A stretch of DNA of 64,000 bases from Bradyrhizobium sp. Ai1a-2 (GTDB taxonomy: Bacteria > Pseudomonadota > Alphaproteobacteria > Rhizobiales > Xanthobacteraceae). Positions 53,000-61,837 of the stretch are shown here, in pieces. Every line of letters starts with the position of its first letter. The stretch's first letter is position 1. Where the stretch lies: NCBI RefSeq assembly GCF_000426245.1, contig NZ_AUEZ01000001.1:124001-188000 (forward strand), in the 5' to 3' direction. Made by a program: the position numbers and the translations under genes. Under the pieces are notes generated by a model. It was not told the DNA's origin. It did no database searches and saw only the letters and a program-made list of their open reading frames with translations.

Positions 53000-55044
53000 C
53001 ACTGTCGGCGCGATCGCTCTTTCAGTGGATTCGACCGGCTTCCGCGTTGTCCCAGGAAGGGCCATTTGAACGCGGAAAGGCTGCATACGAGAGCGGTCAG
53101 TATTTGGAGGCGCTCAAGCTCTGGAAGCTCGCGGCGGAGGCCGGCGAGGCCGAGGCGAATTATCGGATCGGAATGCTTTATGCGAAGGGCGAGGGCGTGG
53201 TGAGAAACGTCCCGGATGCCGCGATCTGGTTCGAGCGGGCCGCTCAGTCCGGCAACATCGAAGCGCAATTCCAGCTCGGCATGATCTTTCTATACGGGTC
53301 CAACGCGGTGCTCGGTCCTTATCGGCATGAAACATGGTACCAGTCCTCCGCCGCTCGATTGGGCGACGGGGCATCAAATGTGCAAGACCTGATATTCCCG
53401 CACGGAACGAGTGTCGCGAAAAATGTCGACGCCGCCTTTCGATGGATGTCGGCCGCGGCGGAAGGCGGGAAAGCCGAGGCGCAGACGATCCTCGGCAACA
53501 TGTATAGCGAAGGGCAGGGTTGTACGAAGGACTTCCAGCCGGCGCTCCGATGGTATCGGGCCGCGGCTGAACAGAACTGTGCGCCGGCTGAATTTGCGCT
53601 TGGCGACGTCTACTATCAGGGCCGGGGTGTCCCCGTCGATCTCGAGCAGGCCGCGATCTGGTATCGCAAGGCGGCCGATCAGGACCATGTGAGGGCGGAG
53701 GTTGCGCTTGCCTTCATGAACCTGAAGGGGGCGGGGATGCCCGAGGCTCCTGCCGAAGCGGCACGCCTGTTCCAGAATGCGGCAAAGCACGACGATGCGA
53801 TCGCGCTCTACAACGTCGGTCTGCTGCGCTTGAACGGCAAGGGCATTGCCAAGGATCTCGACCTGGCCGAAACCGCGCTGCGCAAGGCGGCGCGAAAGGA
53901 CTACCTTCCAGCCATCCAGGCGCTGGCAGAGTTCTATTCGCACGGAGCGGGTGCCGAGCCGGACCTGCGGGAAGCCGCAACCTGGTACGAGAAGGCCGCC
54001 GAGCGGGGCGACGTGCAGGCGCAGTTTTTCATGGGTCGCTTTTACGCGACCGGAACGGGTGTCTCCCCGAATATTCGTCAAGCCGCGAAGTGGTTCGAGC
54101 GTGCAGCCGAGAACGGCCACGCGACCGCAGCGTTCAACATCGCGATCTTCTATCTCAACGGCTCCGGCGTCGAACGCAATGCCGAAGCCGCGATCAAGTG
54201 GTTCGAGCGTGCTTCGGAGGGTGGCATCAGCGCCGCGCAGGTGCAGCTCGGCAGGCTGTATTCTATAGGCAATGGCGTTCCGCGCGATCAAAAGCTGGCG
54301 GGAGAATGGCTGAGCAAGGCCGCGGTTGGCGGAGATCCTGACGCCAAGACGGCCTATGCGCTCTTCTTGCTTCATCACGATGGTTCGGCGGACCGCCGCG
54401 CGGAGGTGCAGTCGTTATTGACCGAAGCTGCCGAAGCCGGCTACGCGCCGGCGGCATTCCAACTCGGTGCGCTGCACATCGGCAAGTTCGGCGGAATTTC
54501 GAATGTTCAAGGCGCGATCCCATGGTTCACGCGCGCGGCCAAGGCCGGGCATGTCGAAGCTGAATATACTCTCGCACTTCTGTACTCCGATCCGAACAGC
54601 GGCGTGAGCGATGCGCAAGCTGCAGCGTCCTGGATGGCCACGGCCGCGCGCTCAGGCAATGCGGCCGCGCAGTTCCAGCTTGCTGTGATGTATTGCACCG
54701 GCAATGGCGTCGTCCAGGATGTCGCTCAGGGTTTGAACTGGTACGAGGTGGCCGCGCAGCAGGGACACACTGTCGCGCAGTACAACCTTGCTGTGATGCT
54801 CGGAAGAGGGCAGGGCCGCGAAGCGGATCCGAAGAAGGCGGCCGAATGGCTTCAGAAAGCGGCGGAGCAGGGGATGGCGGAGGCGCAGATTGCGCTCGGA
54901 GACGCGTTGATGTCGGGCGCCGGCGTTGCGCAAGATAAGGATATGGCGGCGCATTGGTATCAGCAGGCAGCGCGGCAGAACAATGAAGGCGCGGTGCGCC
55001 GCCTGAAGGCGATCGGCTTGACGCTGGTGGATACTGAGCGATGA
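52996..55044 (+). CDS. Sel1-repeat (TPR-like) protein
   Basis: This 682-aa protein consists almost wholly of about sixteen Sel1 repeats of 36 residues (pattern A-x-x-x-LG-x-x-Y-x-x-G-x-GV-x-x-D-x-x-x-A-x-x-W-x-x-x-AA), starting near residue 20 and running to the end. Sel1 solenoids bind partner proteins. No signal peptide is visible, so it is probably cytoplasmic and could hold cargo, glycosyltransferase and exporter together. It is translationally coupled to the HlyD adaptor. ExoR is a known Sel1-type EPS regulator in rhizobia, but it is smaller and exported, so not an orthologue. Confidence 0.9.
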   Translation: MTLSARSLFQWIRPASALSQEGPFERGKAAYESGQYLEALKLWKLAAEAGEAEANYRIGMLYAKGEGVVRNVPDAAIWFERAAQSGNIEAQFQLGMIFLYGSNAVLGPYRHETWYQSSAARLGDGASNVQDLIFPHGTSVAKNVDAAFRWMSAAAEGGKAEAQTILGNMYSEGQGCTKDFQPALRWYRAAAEQNCAPAEFALGDVYYQGRGVPVDLEQAAIWYRKAADQDHVRAEVALAFMNLKGAGMPEAPAEAARLFQNAAKHDDAIALYNVGLLRLNGKGIAKDLDLAETALRKAARKDYLPAIQALAEFYSHGAGAEPDLREAATWYEKAAERGDVQAQFFMGRFYATGTGVSPNIRQAAKWFERAAENGHATAAFNIAIFYLNGSGVERNAEAAIKWFERASEGGISAAQVQLGRLYSIGNGVPRDQKLAGEWLSKAAVGGDPDAKTAYALFLLHHDGSADRRAEVQSLLTEAAEAGYAPAAFQLGALHIGKFGGISNVQGAIPWFTRAAKAGHVEAEYTLALLYSDPNSGVSDAQAAASWMATAARSGNAAAQFQLAVMYCTGNGVVQDVAQGLNWYEVAAQQGHTVAQYNLAVMLGRGQGREADPKKAAEWLQKAAEQGMAEAQIALGDALMSGAGVAQDKDMAAHWYQQAARQNNEGAVRRLKAIGLTLVDTER

Positions 55045-55075
55045 CGAATGACGCTGTCCGTTTCGGAGCGGAAAG

Positions 55076-55204
55076 ATGCAAAAGGAGGCAAGCGACAGCG
55101 ACAATTCGAGCACAACTGAAGCTTGCTTTCATATCGAAGACAGAAAGAGTGCGCTAGTCTCGCGCTTGCGAAGTGAAGTGCTCAACGCTGAAGTGAATGT
55201 GTGA
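55076..55204 (+). CDS. Candidate 42-aa protein between Sel1 and glycosyltransferase genes
   Basis: This small ORF starts with ATG after GGAGCGGAAAG. It encodes an acidic Ser/Asp/Thr-rich start (QKEASDSDNSSTTEAC) and an amphipathic helix (SALVSRLRSEVLNAEV). It ends two bases before the ATG of the giant glycosyltransferase gene (GTGTGAAGATG), which suggests translational coupling. Nothing similar is known to me. It could be a leader ORF, a regulatory peptide or a cargo. Confidence 0.45.
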   Translation: MQKEASDSDNSSTTEACFHIEDRKSALVSRLRSEVLNAEVNV

Positions 55205-55206
55205 AG

Positions 55207-58200
55207 ATGGCTGATTTTCTTTCGAAGCTCGCGCGCGACGCGGGTCAAAAGGAGCCTCGGATGAGGCGCAGTGCGATCGGAAGGCCTCAACCCAAAGGCG
55301 AACCAGGCGCTGCAACGACAAACAGCGCGGCCGCGAAGGAGCCTGTAGGCAAGCAGCCGGAGCTTGAGCCCAAGCCAGCCGCAGTGGCCGTCGATCTCAC
55401 GGGGGCCGCGCAAACGCTCAAGGGGCTTGGGCTGTTCGATGAAAACTTCTACGCGACGAGCTACCCGGATGTGATCGCTGTGGGTGCCGATCCATTCGAG
55501 CACTTCTTCCTCTATGGCTACAAGGAGGGCCGCAAGCCCAATCCGATCTTCGATCCGATCTGGTACGTCACGACCTATCCCGACGTGAAGGACGTGGATG
55601 TGCAGCCGCTACTGCACTATGCATCAATCGGTGAGCCTGAAGGGAGGCGGCCGAGCCCATATTTTCAGCCCGCCTGGTACCGCGAAAAGTACGGCATACC
55701 GGAGAAGGAGAGTCCGCTCGCGCACTATCTGAAGAACCGTGTCGGACCGTTCAGCCCGATTCCGGAATTCGACGCGCAACACTATCTACAGACCTACCAG
55801 GACGTTGCGACCGCCGGAGTCGATCCGTTCGAACATTTCATCTTCCACGGCTACAAGGAAGGGCGCAATCCGTCGGCCGAGTTCGATACCAAGTTCTACA
55901 TCCAGCGCTACTTCAAGGGTAAGATCGACCAAAATCCGCTGCTGCATTATCTGGAGCATCGCCACGAGGACGGCATCTATCCGTCGCCGCCGGAAAACGA
56001 AGCCACCATTCCGGCTGAGATCAAGCGCTTCACCAAGCCGAGCGCGCAGTTCGAGGAACTGCGTCCCTTGCCCGGCAGCGCCAAGCCGCGTGCAAAGGTC
56101 CTGGCCTATTATCTGACCCAGTTTCACGCGTTCCCTGAGAACGACAAATGGTGGGGCACCGGCTTCACCGAGTGGACCAACATCGCCCGTGGCGTGCCGC
56201 GATTCAAGGATCACTACCAGCCACGGATCCCGCGCGATCTCGGTTTCTACTCGCTGGGCGACATCGAAACCATGCGCAAGCAGGTGAGAATCGCCCAGGC
56301 GGCGGGCATTCATGGCTTTGTCTACTACTATTACTGGTTCAACGGCAAACGCCTGCTGGAAAGGCCGCTCGAGCAGTTCCTGAAGACGCGCGACATCAAC
56401 ATGCCGTTCTGCCTGATGTGGGCGAACGAGAACTGGACGCGGCGCTGGGACGGCATGGAAGGCGAAGTCCTGATCTCGCAGGACTATCTCGCTGACGACG
56501 ATGAGCGATTGTTGTCGGACTTCAACCGGCACTTCAAGGACAAGCGGTATATCCGCATCCAGGGCCGGCCGCTCCTGATGATCTATCGCCCGCGCCTGAT
56601 TCCCGATACCGCCAAGGTGATCGCGCGCTGGCGTTCGATCTTCGCGAAGAAGTTCAATGAAGATCCGATCATCATCATGAGCCAGAGCTTTGATGATTAC
56701 GATCCCACTCCGAACGGCATGGATGGCGCGATCGAATTTCCGCCGCACAAGCTCACCAAATATGTGCCGCTGGTCAATTCCGAAGCCAAGGTCCTGGACG
56801 ACACCTATTCGGGCCAGATCTACAGCTATGACGACGTCGCCAAATATTCGATCGAGGAGCCGCGCCCGAATTTTCCGTTGATCAAGACCGTGGTGCCAAG
56901 CTGGGACAATGACGCACGCCGCCAGGGCACCGGTCTCGTGATCCAGGGATCGACGCCGCAGAAATACGAGGCGTGGCTATCGACGCTGGTCGAGCGGGCA
57001 CAAAAGCACACGTTCTTCGGCGAAGCCTTCGTCTGCGTCAACGCCTGGAACGAATGGTGCGAGGGTGCCTACCTCGAACCGGATCTGCACTTCGGATCGG
57101 CTTACCTGAACGCGACCGCGCGAGCGGCCACCGGCCTGACGCGCGACCTTTCACTGCCAAAGATTCTGCTGATTGGGCACGATGCGTTCCCGAGCGGCGC
57201 GCAGCATTTGTTGCTCAATATCGGCAGGACGCTGCGGAGCGCCTTCAACATTGAGGTCGAGTATCTATTGCTGCAGGGCGGTGCCATGGAGGCCGAATAC
57301 GCTTCTGTGGCCCCGCTCACCGTTCTCAAGCAGGCGGCCGAAATCCCCGCAACCTTGCGGCACTTCCGGGAGAAGGGGTTCACGGCTGCGATAGCGAACA
57401 CCACGGCGAGCGGACGCGCCACCAAGTTCCTTGCCGAGATGGGTTTTCGCACCATTTCGCTGGTGCACGAACTGCCGCGGATCCTTCGCGAGAAGAATCT
57501 GGAGGACGTCGCGCGCATGGCGATCGGCAGCGCGCAGCACGTCGTGTTCGCCTCCGAATTCGTCCGCGACCGGCTGGCGGAAGCGCTCAAGCTCGACGCC
57601 GGAGACGGGCGCTTCCTGATCCGCGCGCAAGGCAGCTACAAGCAGATCGAGCCGGCGCCGGCCGAAGCCGTTTCGGTCCGCAAGGAGTTTGGCATCGCTC
57701 CCACCGACAAGATGGTGCTCGGGGTCGGCTATGCGGACCTGCGCAAAGGCTTCGATCTGTTCCTGCAGGTTTGGAACCTGGTTCGGCGCCAGCACCCGAA
57801 CGTCCACTTCTGCTGGGTCGGCGGCATCGATCCCGGCCTGCAGGAATGGTTGGGGCCTGAAATCCTGCGCGCTGAGGCCACCGGCCGTTTCCATCTCGCC
57901 GGCTTTCGTTCCGACATGCAGGCGCTCTATTCCGCTTCTGACATCTACGCACTGACCTCGCGCGAGGATCCGTTCCCGACGGTGGCACTCGAGGCGCTCA
58001 GTGTTGGCGTGCCCGTGGTTGCCTTCCAGGACTCCGGCGGCATCCCCGGCTTCCTGCTCAAGGAGAACGTCGGTCGCGTCGTGCCCTATTGCGATGCGCC
58101 GGCGATGGCGCAGGCGGTGGAGAACTTCCTGCGCTGGGCGCCATCGGAGGCCGAGCGCGCCCGCATGACCGAGATCATCCAGACCAAGTTCGCGTTCGCA

Positions 58201-59154
58201 GACTATGTCCGCGATTTGCTCCGGCTTGCCGTACCGTCGCTGCCGACCATCTCGGTTGCGGTTCCCAACTACAACTACGCGCACTGTCTCCCGGAGCGGC
58301 TTTACACCATCTTCGATCAGAACCATTCGGTCGAGGAGATCATCGTGCTGGACGACTGCTCCTCCGACGACAGCATCCCCGTCATCATGAAACTCGCCGA
58401 CGAGCGCCAGCGCGATCTCACACTCGTGATCAATGAGCAGAATTCCGGTTCCGTATTCGCGCAATGGGCCAAGGCGGCGGAGATGGCGAGGGGCGAGTTC
58501 CTCTGGATCGCCGAAGCTGACGATCTTTCCGAGCCCACCTTCCTCTCGAGCCTTCTCGCGCTGATGAGCGGGGACCCCGACATCGCGTTCGGCTTCACGG
58601 ACTCGAAATCGATCGACGCCGACGGCGCCCATCTTTATGCGAGCTACAAGCCCTATTACGCCACCATCGAGCCCGGCGGATTATCGCGGACCGAGGTGTT
58701 CGACGGCCGCGATTTCGTGACCCGCTATCTCGGTGTCAAAAATACTATCCTGAACGTCAGTTCGGTGCTGTGGCGCCGCGAGGCGTTGCTGCGCGCACTC
58801 GAAGCGTGCCGGGGCGACCTTCGTGATCTTCGCATGGCTGGTGACTGGCGCATTTATCTGGAGACGCTCGGCACGCGAGGCGCCAAGATCGCTTACGTCG
58901 CCGATCCCCTCAACATCCACCGTCGCCACGCCGCGAGCGTCACGCATTCGCTAAAGGCACAGAAGCACATCGAAGAGATCGATAGCATGCACCGTGTCGC
59001 CCGCGAGCGGTTTGGCTTCACGGACCGCGAAATCAAATCGCAGGCCGCCTACATAGAAGAGGTGACTGCGCAGCTGCTCGGGGGGCCGCAGGAAGCGGAG
59101 AAGCCGAAGCGGGCCGCGGCAAAGCCGCCGGCCAAGGTAAGTGCCAAGGCGTAG
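55207..59154 (+). CDS. Giant fusion: YPDV repeats, WbsX (GH99-like), GT4 and GT2 domains
   Basis: This 1315-aa cytoplasmic protein joins three glycan domains. Residues about 77-262 hold five repeats of the type FDENFYATSYPDV...DPFEHFFLYGYKEGRKP. Residues about 297-635 form a WbsX/GH99-like domain (LAYYLTQFHAFPENDKWWG, CLMWANENWTRRWDG, NAWNEWCEGAYLEPD). Residues about 650-1010 are a GT4 domain (GVGYADLRKGFDLFLQV, TSREDPFPTVALEALSVGVPVV). From about 1013 a GT2 domain follows (ISVAVPNYNYAHCLPERL, VLDDCSSDDS, IAEADDLS) with a Lys/Ala-rich tail. The start may also be GTG 55201. It may build a whole oligosaccharide on one acceptor. The proximity to type I secretion suggests glycosylation of secreted cargo or capsule. 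Confidence 0.9.
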   Translation: MADFLSKLARDAGQKEPRMRRSAIGRPQPKGEPGAATTNSAAAKEPVGKQPELEPKPAAVAVDLTGAAQTLKGLGLFDENFYATSYPDVIAVGADPFEHFFLYGYKEGRKPNPIFDPIWYVTTYPDVKDVDVQPLLHYASIGEPEGRRPSPYFQPAWYREKYGIPEKESPLAHYLKNRVGPFSPIPEFDAQHYLQTYQDVATAGVDPFEHFIFHGYKEGRNPSAEFDTKFYIQRYFKGKIDQNPLLHYLEHRHEDGIYPSPPENEATIPAEIKRFTKPSAQFEELRPLPGSAKPRAKVLAYYLTQFHAFPENDKWWGTGFTEWTNIARGVPRFKDHYQPRIPRDLGFYSLGDIETMRKQVRIAQAAGIHGFVYYYYWFNGKRLLERPLEQFLKTRDINMPFCLMWANENWTRRWDGMEGEVLISQDYLADDDERLLSDFNRHFKDKRYIRIQGRPLLMIYRPRLIPDTAKVIARWRSIFAKKFNEDPIIIMSQSFDDYDPTPNGMDGAIEFPPHKLTKYVPLVNSEAKVLDDTYSGQIYSYDDVAKYSIEEPRPNFPLIKTVVPSWDNDARRQGTGLVIQGSTPQKYEAWLSTLVERAQKHTFFGEAFVCVNAWNEWCEGAYLEPDLHFGSAYLNATARAATGLTRDLSLPKILLIGHDAFPSGAQHLLLNIGRTLRSAFNIEVEYLLLQGGAMEAEYASVAPLTVLKQAAEIPATLRHFREKGFTAAIANTTASGRATKFLAEMGFRTISLVHELPRILREKNLEDVARMAIGSAQHVVFASEFVRDRLAEALKLDAGDGRFLIRAQGSYKQIEPAPAEAVSVRKEFGIAPTDKMVLGVGYADLRKGFDLFLQVWNLVRRQHPNVHFCWVGGIDPGLQEWLGPEILRAEATGRFHLAGFRSDMQALYSASDIYALTSREDPFPTVALEALSVGVPVVAFQDSGGIPGFLLKENVGRVVPYCDAPAMAQAVENFLRWAPSEAERARMTEIIQTKFAFADYVRDLLRLAVPSLPTISVAVPNYNYAHCLPERLYTIFDQNHSVEEIIVLDDCSSDDSIPVIMKLADERQRDLTLVINEQNSGSVFAQWAKAAEMARGEFLWIAEADDLSEPTFLSSLLALMSGDPDIAFGFTDSKSIDADGAHLYASYKPYYATIEPGGLSRTEVFDGRDFVTRYLGVKNTILNVSSVLWRREALLRALEACRGDLRDLRMAGDWRIYLETLGTRGAKIAYVADPLNIHRRHAASVTHSLKAQKHIEEIDSMHRVARERFGFTDREIKSQAAYIEEVTAQLLGGPQEAEKPKRAAAKPPAKVSAKA

Positions 59155-59191
59155 GGTCCTGGGAATAAACCAGTACAGGTTGGGGTTATCT

Positions 59192-59641
59192 ATGTTCGTT
59201 CCGTCTGCCGTTTCGTTGCTCAACACGCTGAAGATAGACTACGCGACTTTTGAAAAGGGAGGACGAGTTGAAATACCCTCGGGGCTTTTCAAGTTGTTGC
59301 TTCAGATTGCCGTTGCTGCCGCCGAGTTCGACGAAGATAGCTATTTGCGACAAAATCCTGACGTTGCGAGAGCAGTTGCTCGCGGCGAGCTGGAAAGTGG
59401 GCACATGCACTATATCGGATTTGGGTATTTTGAAGGTCGGCGCGGGGCGGGGCCGATTGTGGACGCAGAGTGGTATCTTGGCAAATATCCGGACGTTGCG
59501 GCGGCAGTTAAAGATGGCCGGGTAAAATCAGCGGAGGCGCATTTTCTTTCGATCGGCGCCGGAGAAGGGCGGTCGCCCGCGGCCGAGTATGAAGCCGAGG
59601 CAGCCCAATGGAAATCAGCTATCAAAGGAATTATAGGATGA
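59192..59641 (+). CDS. Small protein with NPDV/YPDV repeats
   Basis: This 149-aa protein contains two copies of the same repeat as the giant neighbour: FDEDSYLRQNPDVARAVARGE...HYIGFGYFEGR and DAEWYLGKYPDVAAAVKDGR...FLSIGAGEGRSP. The N-terminal 45 residues are different. It has no signal peptide or membrane segment. GGGG lies upstream of the ATG. The shared repeat implies that it works with, or competes with, the giant protein for the same binding partner. Confidence 0.8.
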   Translation: MFVPSAVSLLNTLKIDYATFEKGGRVEIPSGLFKLLLQIAVAAAEFDEDSYLRQNPDVARAVARGELESGHMHYIGFGYFEGRRGAGPIVDAEWYLGKYPDVAAAVKDGRVKSAEAHFLSIGAGEGRSPAAEYEAEAAQWKSAIKGIIG

Positions 59642-59754
59642 CCTGCTGTTGCAGCTCCAAGTTTATTCGGATGCCAATAATTAAGCGCAATGTTGGCAGA
59701 GATGAATCCGATACAAATCGGTCCATGACCTGATACCACTGCCGGAGGAGCGCT

Positions 59755-60855
59755 GTGAACATTTTCCTGCTTGGAGCAACTCCGAGCATATCCGCCGAGC
59801 TGGGCGAGGACCCACTCTCAAAACTGGCGAAGACCGGCGGCAATACCGGCAATCAGCTGATTGCGCGCGGTCTGCTCGATCGAATCGTATACGACGATAT
59901 TTCCTGGGATCACCGTGTTGATCCCAAGGTTGTGCATGAACGTTTCGATATGATCGTCGTGGCGGCGGCTAATTTCCTGTTTCCGAAGTTCGACCTCGGG
60001 GGCATGGCGGACTATATCGAGCGGGCTGATTTGCCGGTGGCAATCGTGGGGCTGGGAGCTCAATCCAGCAACTACGATCCCAATATAACCTTGATGCCGG
60101 GTACGGAGCGGTTCGTGAAGGTCATCGCGGAGCGTGCCGTCAGTATCGGCGTGCGCGGTCCCTACACACAGCAGGTGCTGGCGCATCGTGGTGTGCACAA
60201 CGTAATGGTAACCGGCTGTCCCTCCTATTACATGGGAGGACCTGGCGGAATCAGCATAAAGCCGCGGCCGTTCGAGGAGATCAAACGCATCTCCATCAAT
60301 GCGTCTCGAGACGTTATCGCTCACTCCTTCGACAAGGATAAGATGCGGGCACTCGTGCAAGATATCTACAGCACGGGGATCGCCTGGAAGGCAGACTTCA
60401 TCGCTCAAAGCGAACAATCTGAAATCAGATTGGCCGATAAGCCGACGAAAGATGTCGAAGAATCAATGAAAGAACTTTCGTCGTTCTTGGCCGGCAACGT
60501 TCCCGAAGCCGACGTACGAAGCTGGGCCGCCGATCACGTCCGTGTCTTCTTTGACGTGGACGATTGGTTCAGCACTATTCGAACCTATGATTTCGTCTTC
60601 GGTAGCCGCTTCCATGGTTGCATGATTGCTTTGCAGCGCGGCGTTCCCGCTATCGTTATCTGTCATGACACTCGTACGGAAGACATGTGTCGATTCCTCG
60701 GGATGCCTTATGTGAGCATCGTGGATTTGAAGAGAATCAATGTCGGCGAGCTTTACGGCATGGTCGACGCGCCAACGCTTAACGCGCGTTATGCTGAACT
60801 CTATCCAATATACTGCAACTTCTTGAAACTGAATCGGCTTGTCGTGAAACCCTAG
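59755..60855 (+). CDS. Polysaccharide pyruvyltransferase family protein
   Basis: This 366-aa protein belongs to the CsaB/ExoV-type pyruvyltransferase family. It has GGNTGNQLIARGLLDR near the start and FGSRFHGCMIALQRGVPAIVI, the conserved SxxHG-type donor region, near the end. The family adds ketal pyruvate from phosphoenolpyruvate to sugars, giving the polymer negative charge. The GTG at 59755 follows an ideal GGAGGAG. It probably decorates the glycan made by the upstream giant enzyme or the main polysaccharide. Confidence 0.88.
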   Translation: MNIFLLGATPSISAELGEDPLSKLAKTGGNTGNQLIARGLLDRIVYDDISWDHRVDPKVVHERFDMIVVAAANFLFPKFDLGGMADYIERADLPVAIVGLGAQSSNYDPNITLMPGTERFVKVIAERAVSIGVRGPYTQQVLAHRGVHNVMVTGCPSYYMGGPGGISIKPRPFEEIKRISINASRDVIAHSFDKDKMRALVQDIYSTGIAWKADFIAQSEQSEIRLADKPTKDVEESMKELSSFLAGNVPEADVRSWAADHVRVFFDVDDWFSTIRTYDFVFGSRFHGCMIALQRGVPAIVICHDTRTEDMCRFLGMPYVSIVDLKRINVGELYGMVDAPTLNARYAELYPIYCNFLKLNRLVVKP

Positions 60856-60911
60856 GGGGCGATTGCTCTAAGGTAGCGTGCGGGAGGTTCGCAAAGCTGG
60901 GAGGCTGAAGC

Positions 60912-61005
60912 GGTCATGGTGAGTCTGGTGGTTGCGAAGACCACCGCTCAGTGAGGAGCAAGGACCACCATGACCGGGACGAGGAGAAAATTTTTGACGG
61001 AGCGG
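60912..61005 (+). mobile_element. Truncated insertion-sequence end (IS3-like)
   Basis: After GAGGAGC a frame starts at 60970 as MTGTRRKFLTER, the typical beginning of an IS3-type OrfA, but after about a dozen codons it runs into unrelated sequence and stops. Before it lie nested inverted repeats: GGTCATGGTG (60912-60921) with CACCATGACC (60966-60975), and GGTGGT with ACCACC inside. This looks like the left end of an IS whose body is gone, inserted between the pyruvyltransferase and GT2 genes. Confidence 0.5.
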
Positions 61006-61015
61006 CACAAGTTAT

Positions 61016-61837
61016 TCAGTCGGGTATGGTATAATCCGAGAATGGTAACTTGAGGCCGCCCTTGGATAGTATGTTTTGTAGTTCTGGTGCGGAGTACTTC
61101 TTGTGGTTTTTGAATTGGGCCACAAAGTCTTTGTACTTGTCGGACGGCATATGCAGGAACTGGCCGAGCCTGTTCGTGGCTGGTATCGCGCTAATATCGG
61201 AGACGTCGTAGTCCCTTGAGAGTTTCTGTTTCGAATGGGCGACCATGATGTCGAATGGCTTATAGTGGTAGTGTACGTACGCGAAATCGGTGTTCTCAAA
61301 AGTTGCTCCCTCCGCGCCAGTCACGTTGTGAAATCCATGATCGGTCGTGTTAAACGATCGGCGCGAGAAGAAGTGCTTTTTCTGAGCCCAGTTCATGAAG
61401 ACGCCCGCCTTGCCTATCAAGTTGGGATAGGAATGGTACGCTTGGAAGATTGCATGCTTTCCGGCAAGCTTCTCCAGCTCTGCCAGAATTGAGGATTTGT
61501 CGCATCGGATAATCTGGTCGACGTCGCGCAGCGCGAAAAATTCATCGCAATCGAGCGGAAGGATGAAATCGTAGCCATCGTTTGCGAGCTCTTTAATGAA
61601 AGTCCCAAGCCAAATACTTCGCGATCTGTGATCTTCCAGCGTCTTCCGGGAGTAGTTGACGTTCACTCCAAGCTTGCTGTAGCGATCTAAAATCGAAAGA
61701 GTGCCAGGATTCGTAGACCCATTGTCAAATACATAGAGATGCTCGAGTCCGAACAGCTCGCCGTGGTAACAAAGCCAAGGCGCTATCAAGTCGTCCTCGT
61801 TCTTTTCCACCATCACGCACGCAGCTTTGATACTCAT
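61016..61837 (-). CDS. Glycosyltransferase family 2 (Glyco_tranf_2_4-like)
   Basis: This 273-aa protein begins IKAACVMVEKNEDDLIAPWL and has LYVFDNGSTNPGT, YDFILPLDCDEFFALRD (metal-binding D-x-D-E) and VHYHYKPFDIMVAHSKQKL. This is the pattern of the PF13704 group, whose members often modify polysaccharides or glycoproteins. The ATG follows GGAGCAAGG and overlaps the stop of the secreted-protein gene (ATGA), so both are cotranscribed. The 3' end lies 11 bases from the IS remnant. Confidence 0.82.
   Translation of the reverse strand: MSIKAACVMVEKNEDDLIAPWLCYHGELFGLEHLYVFDNGSTNPGTLSILDRYSKLGVNVNYSRKTLEDHRSRSIWLGTFIKELANDGYDFILPLDCDEFFALRDVDQIIRCDKSSILAELEKLAGKHAIFQAYHSYPNLIGKAGVFMNWAQKKHFFSRRSFNTTDHGFHNVTGAEGATFENTDFAYVHYHYKPFDIMVAHSKQKLSRDYDVSDISAIPATNRLGQFLHMPSDKYKDFVAQFKNHKKYSAPELQNILSKGGLKLPFSDYTIPD

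Noticed and set aside
51506..53086. 526-codon minus-strand frame
   Set aside because: Antisense to the HlyD adaptor gene with no domain pattern.
52996..55044. CRISPR-like regular repeats
   Set aside because: The periodicity is the 36-residue Sel1 repeat in coding sequence; there are no conserved DNA repeats with unique spacers and no cas genes.
57265..58632. 455-codon minus-strand frame
   Set aside because: Antisense to the GT4/GT2 part of the giant gene.
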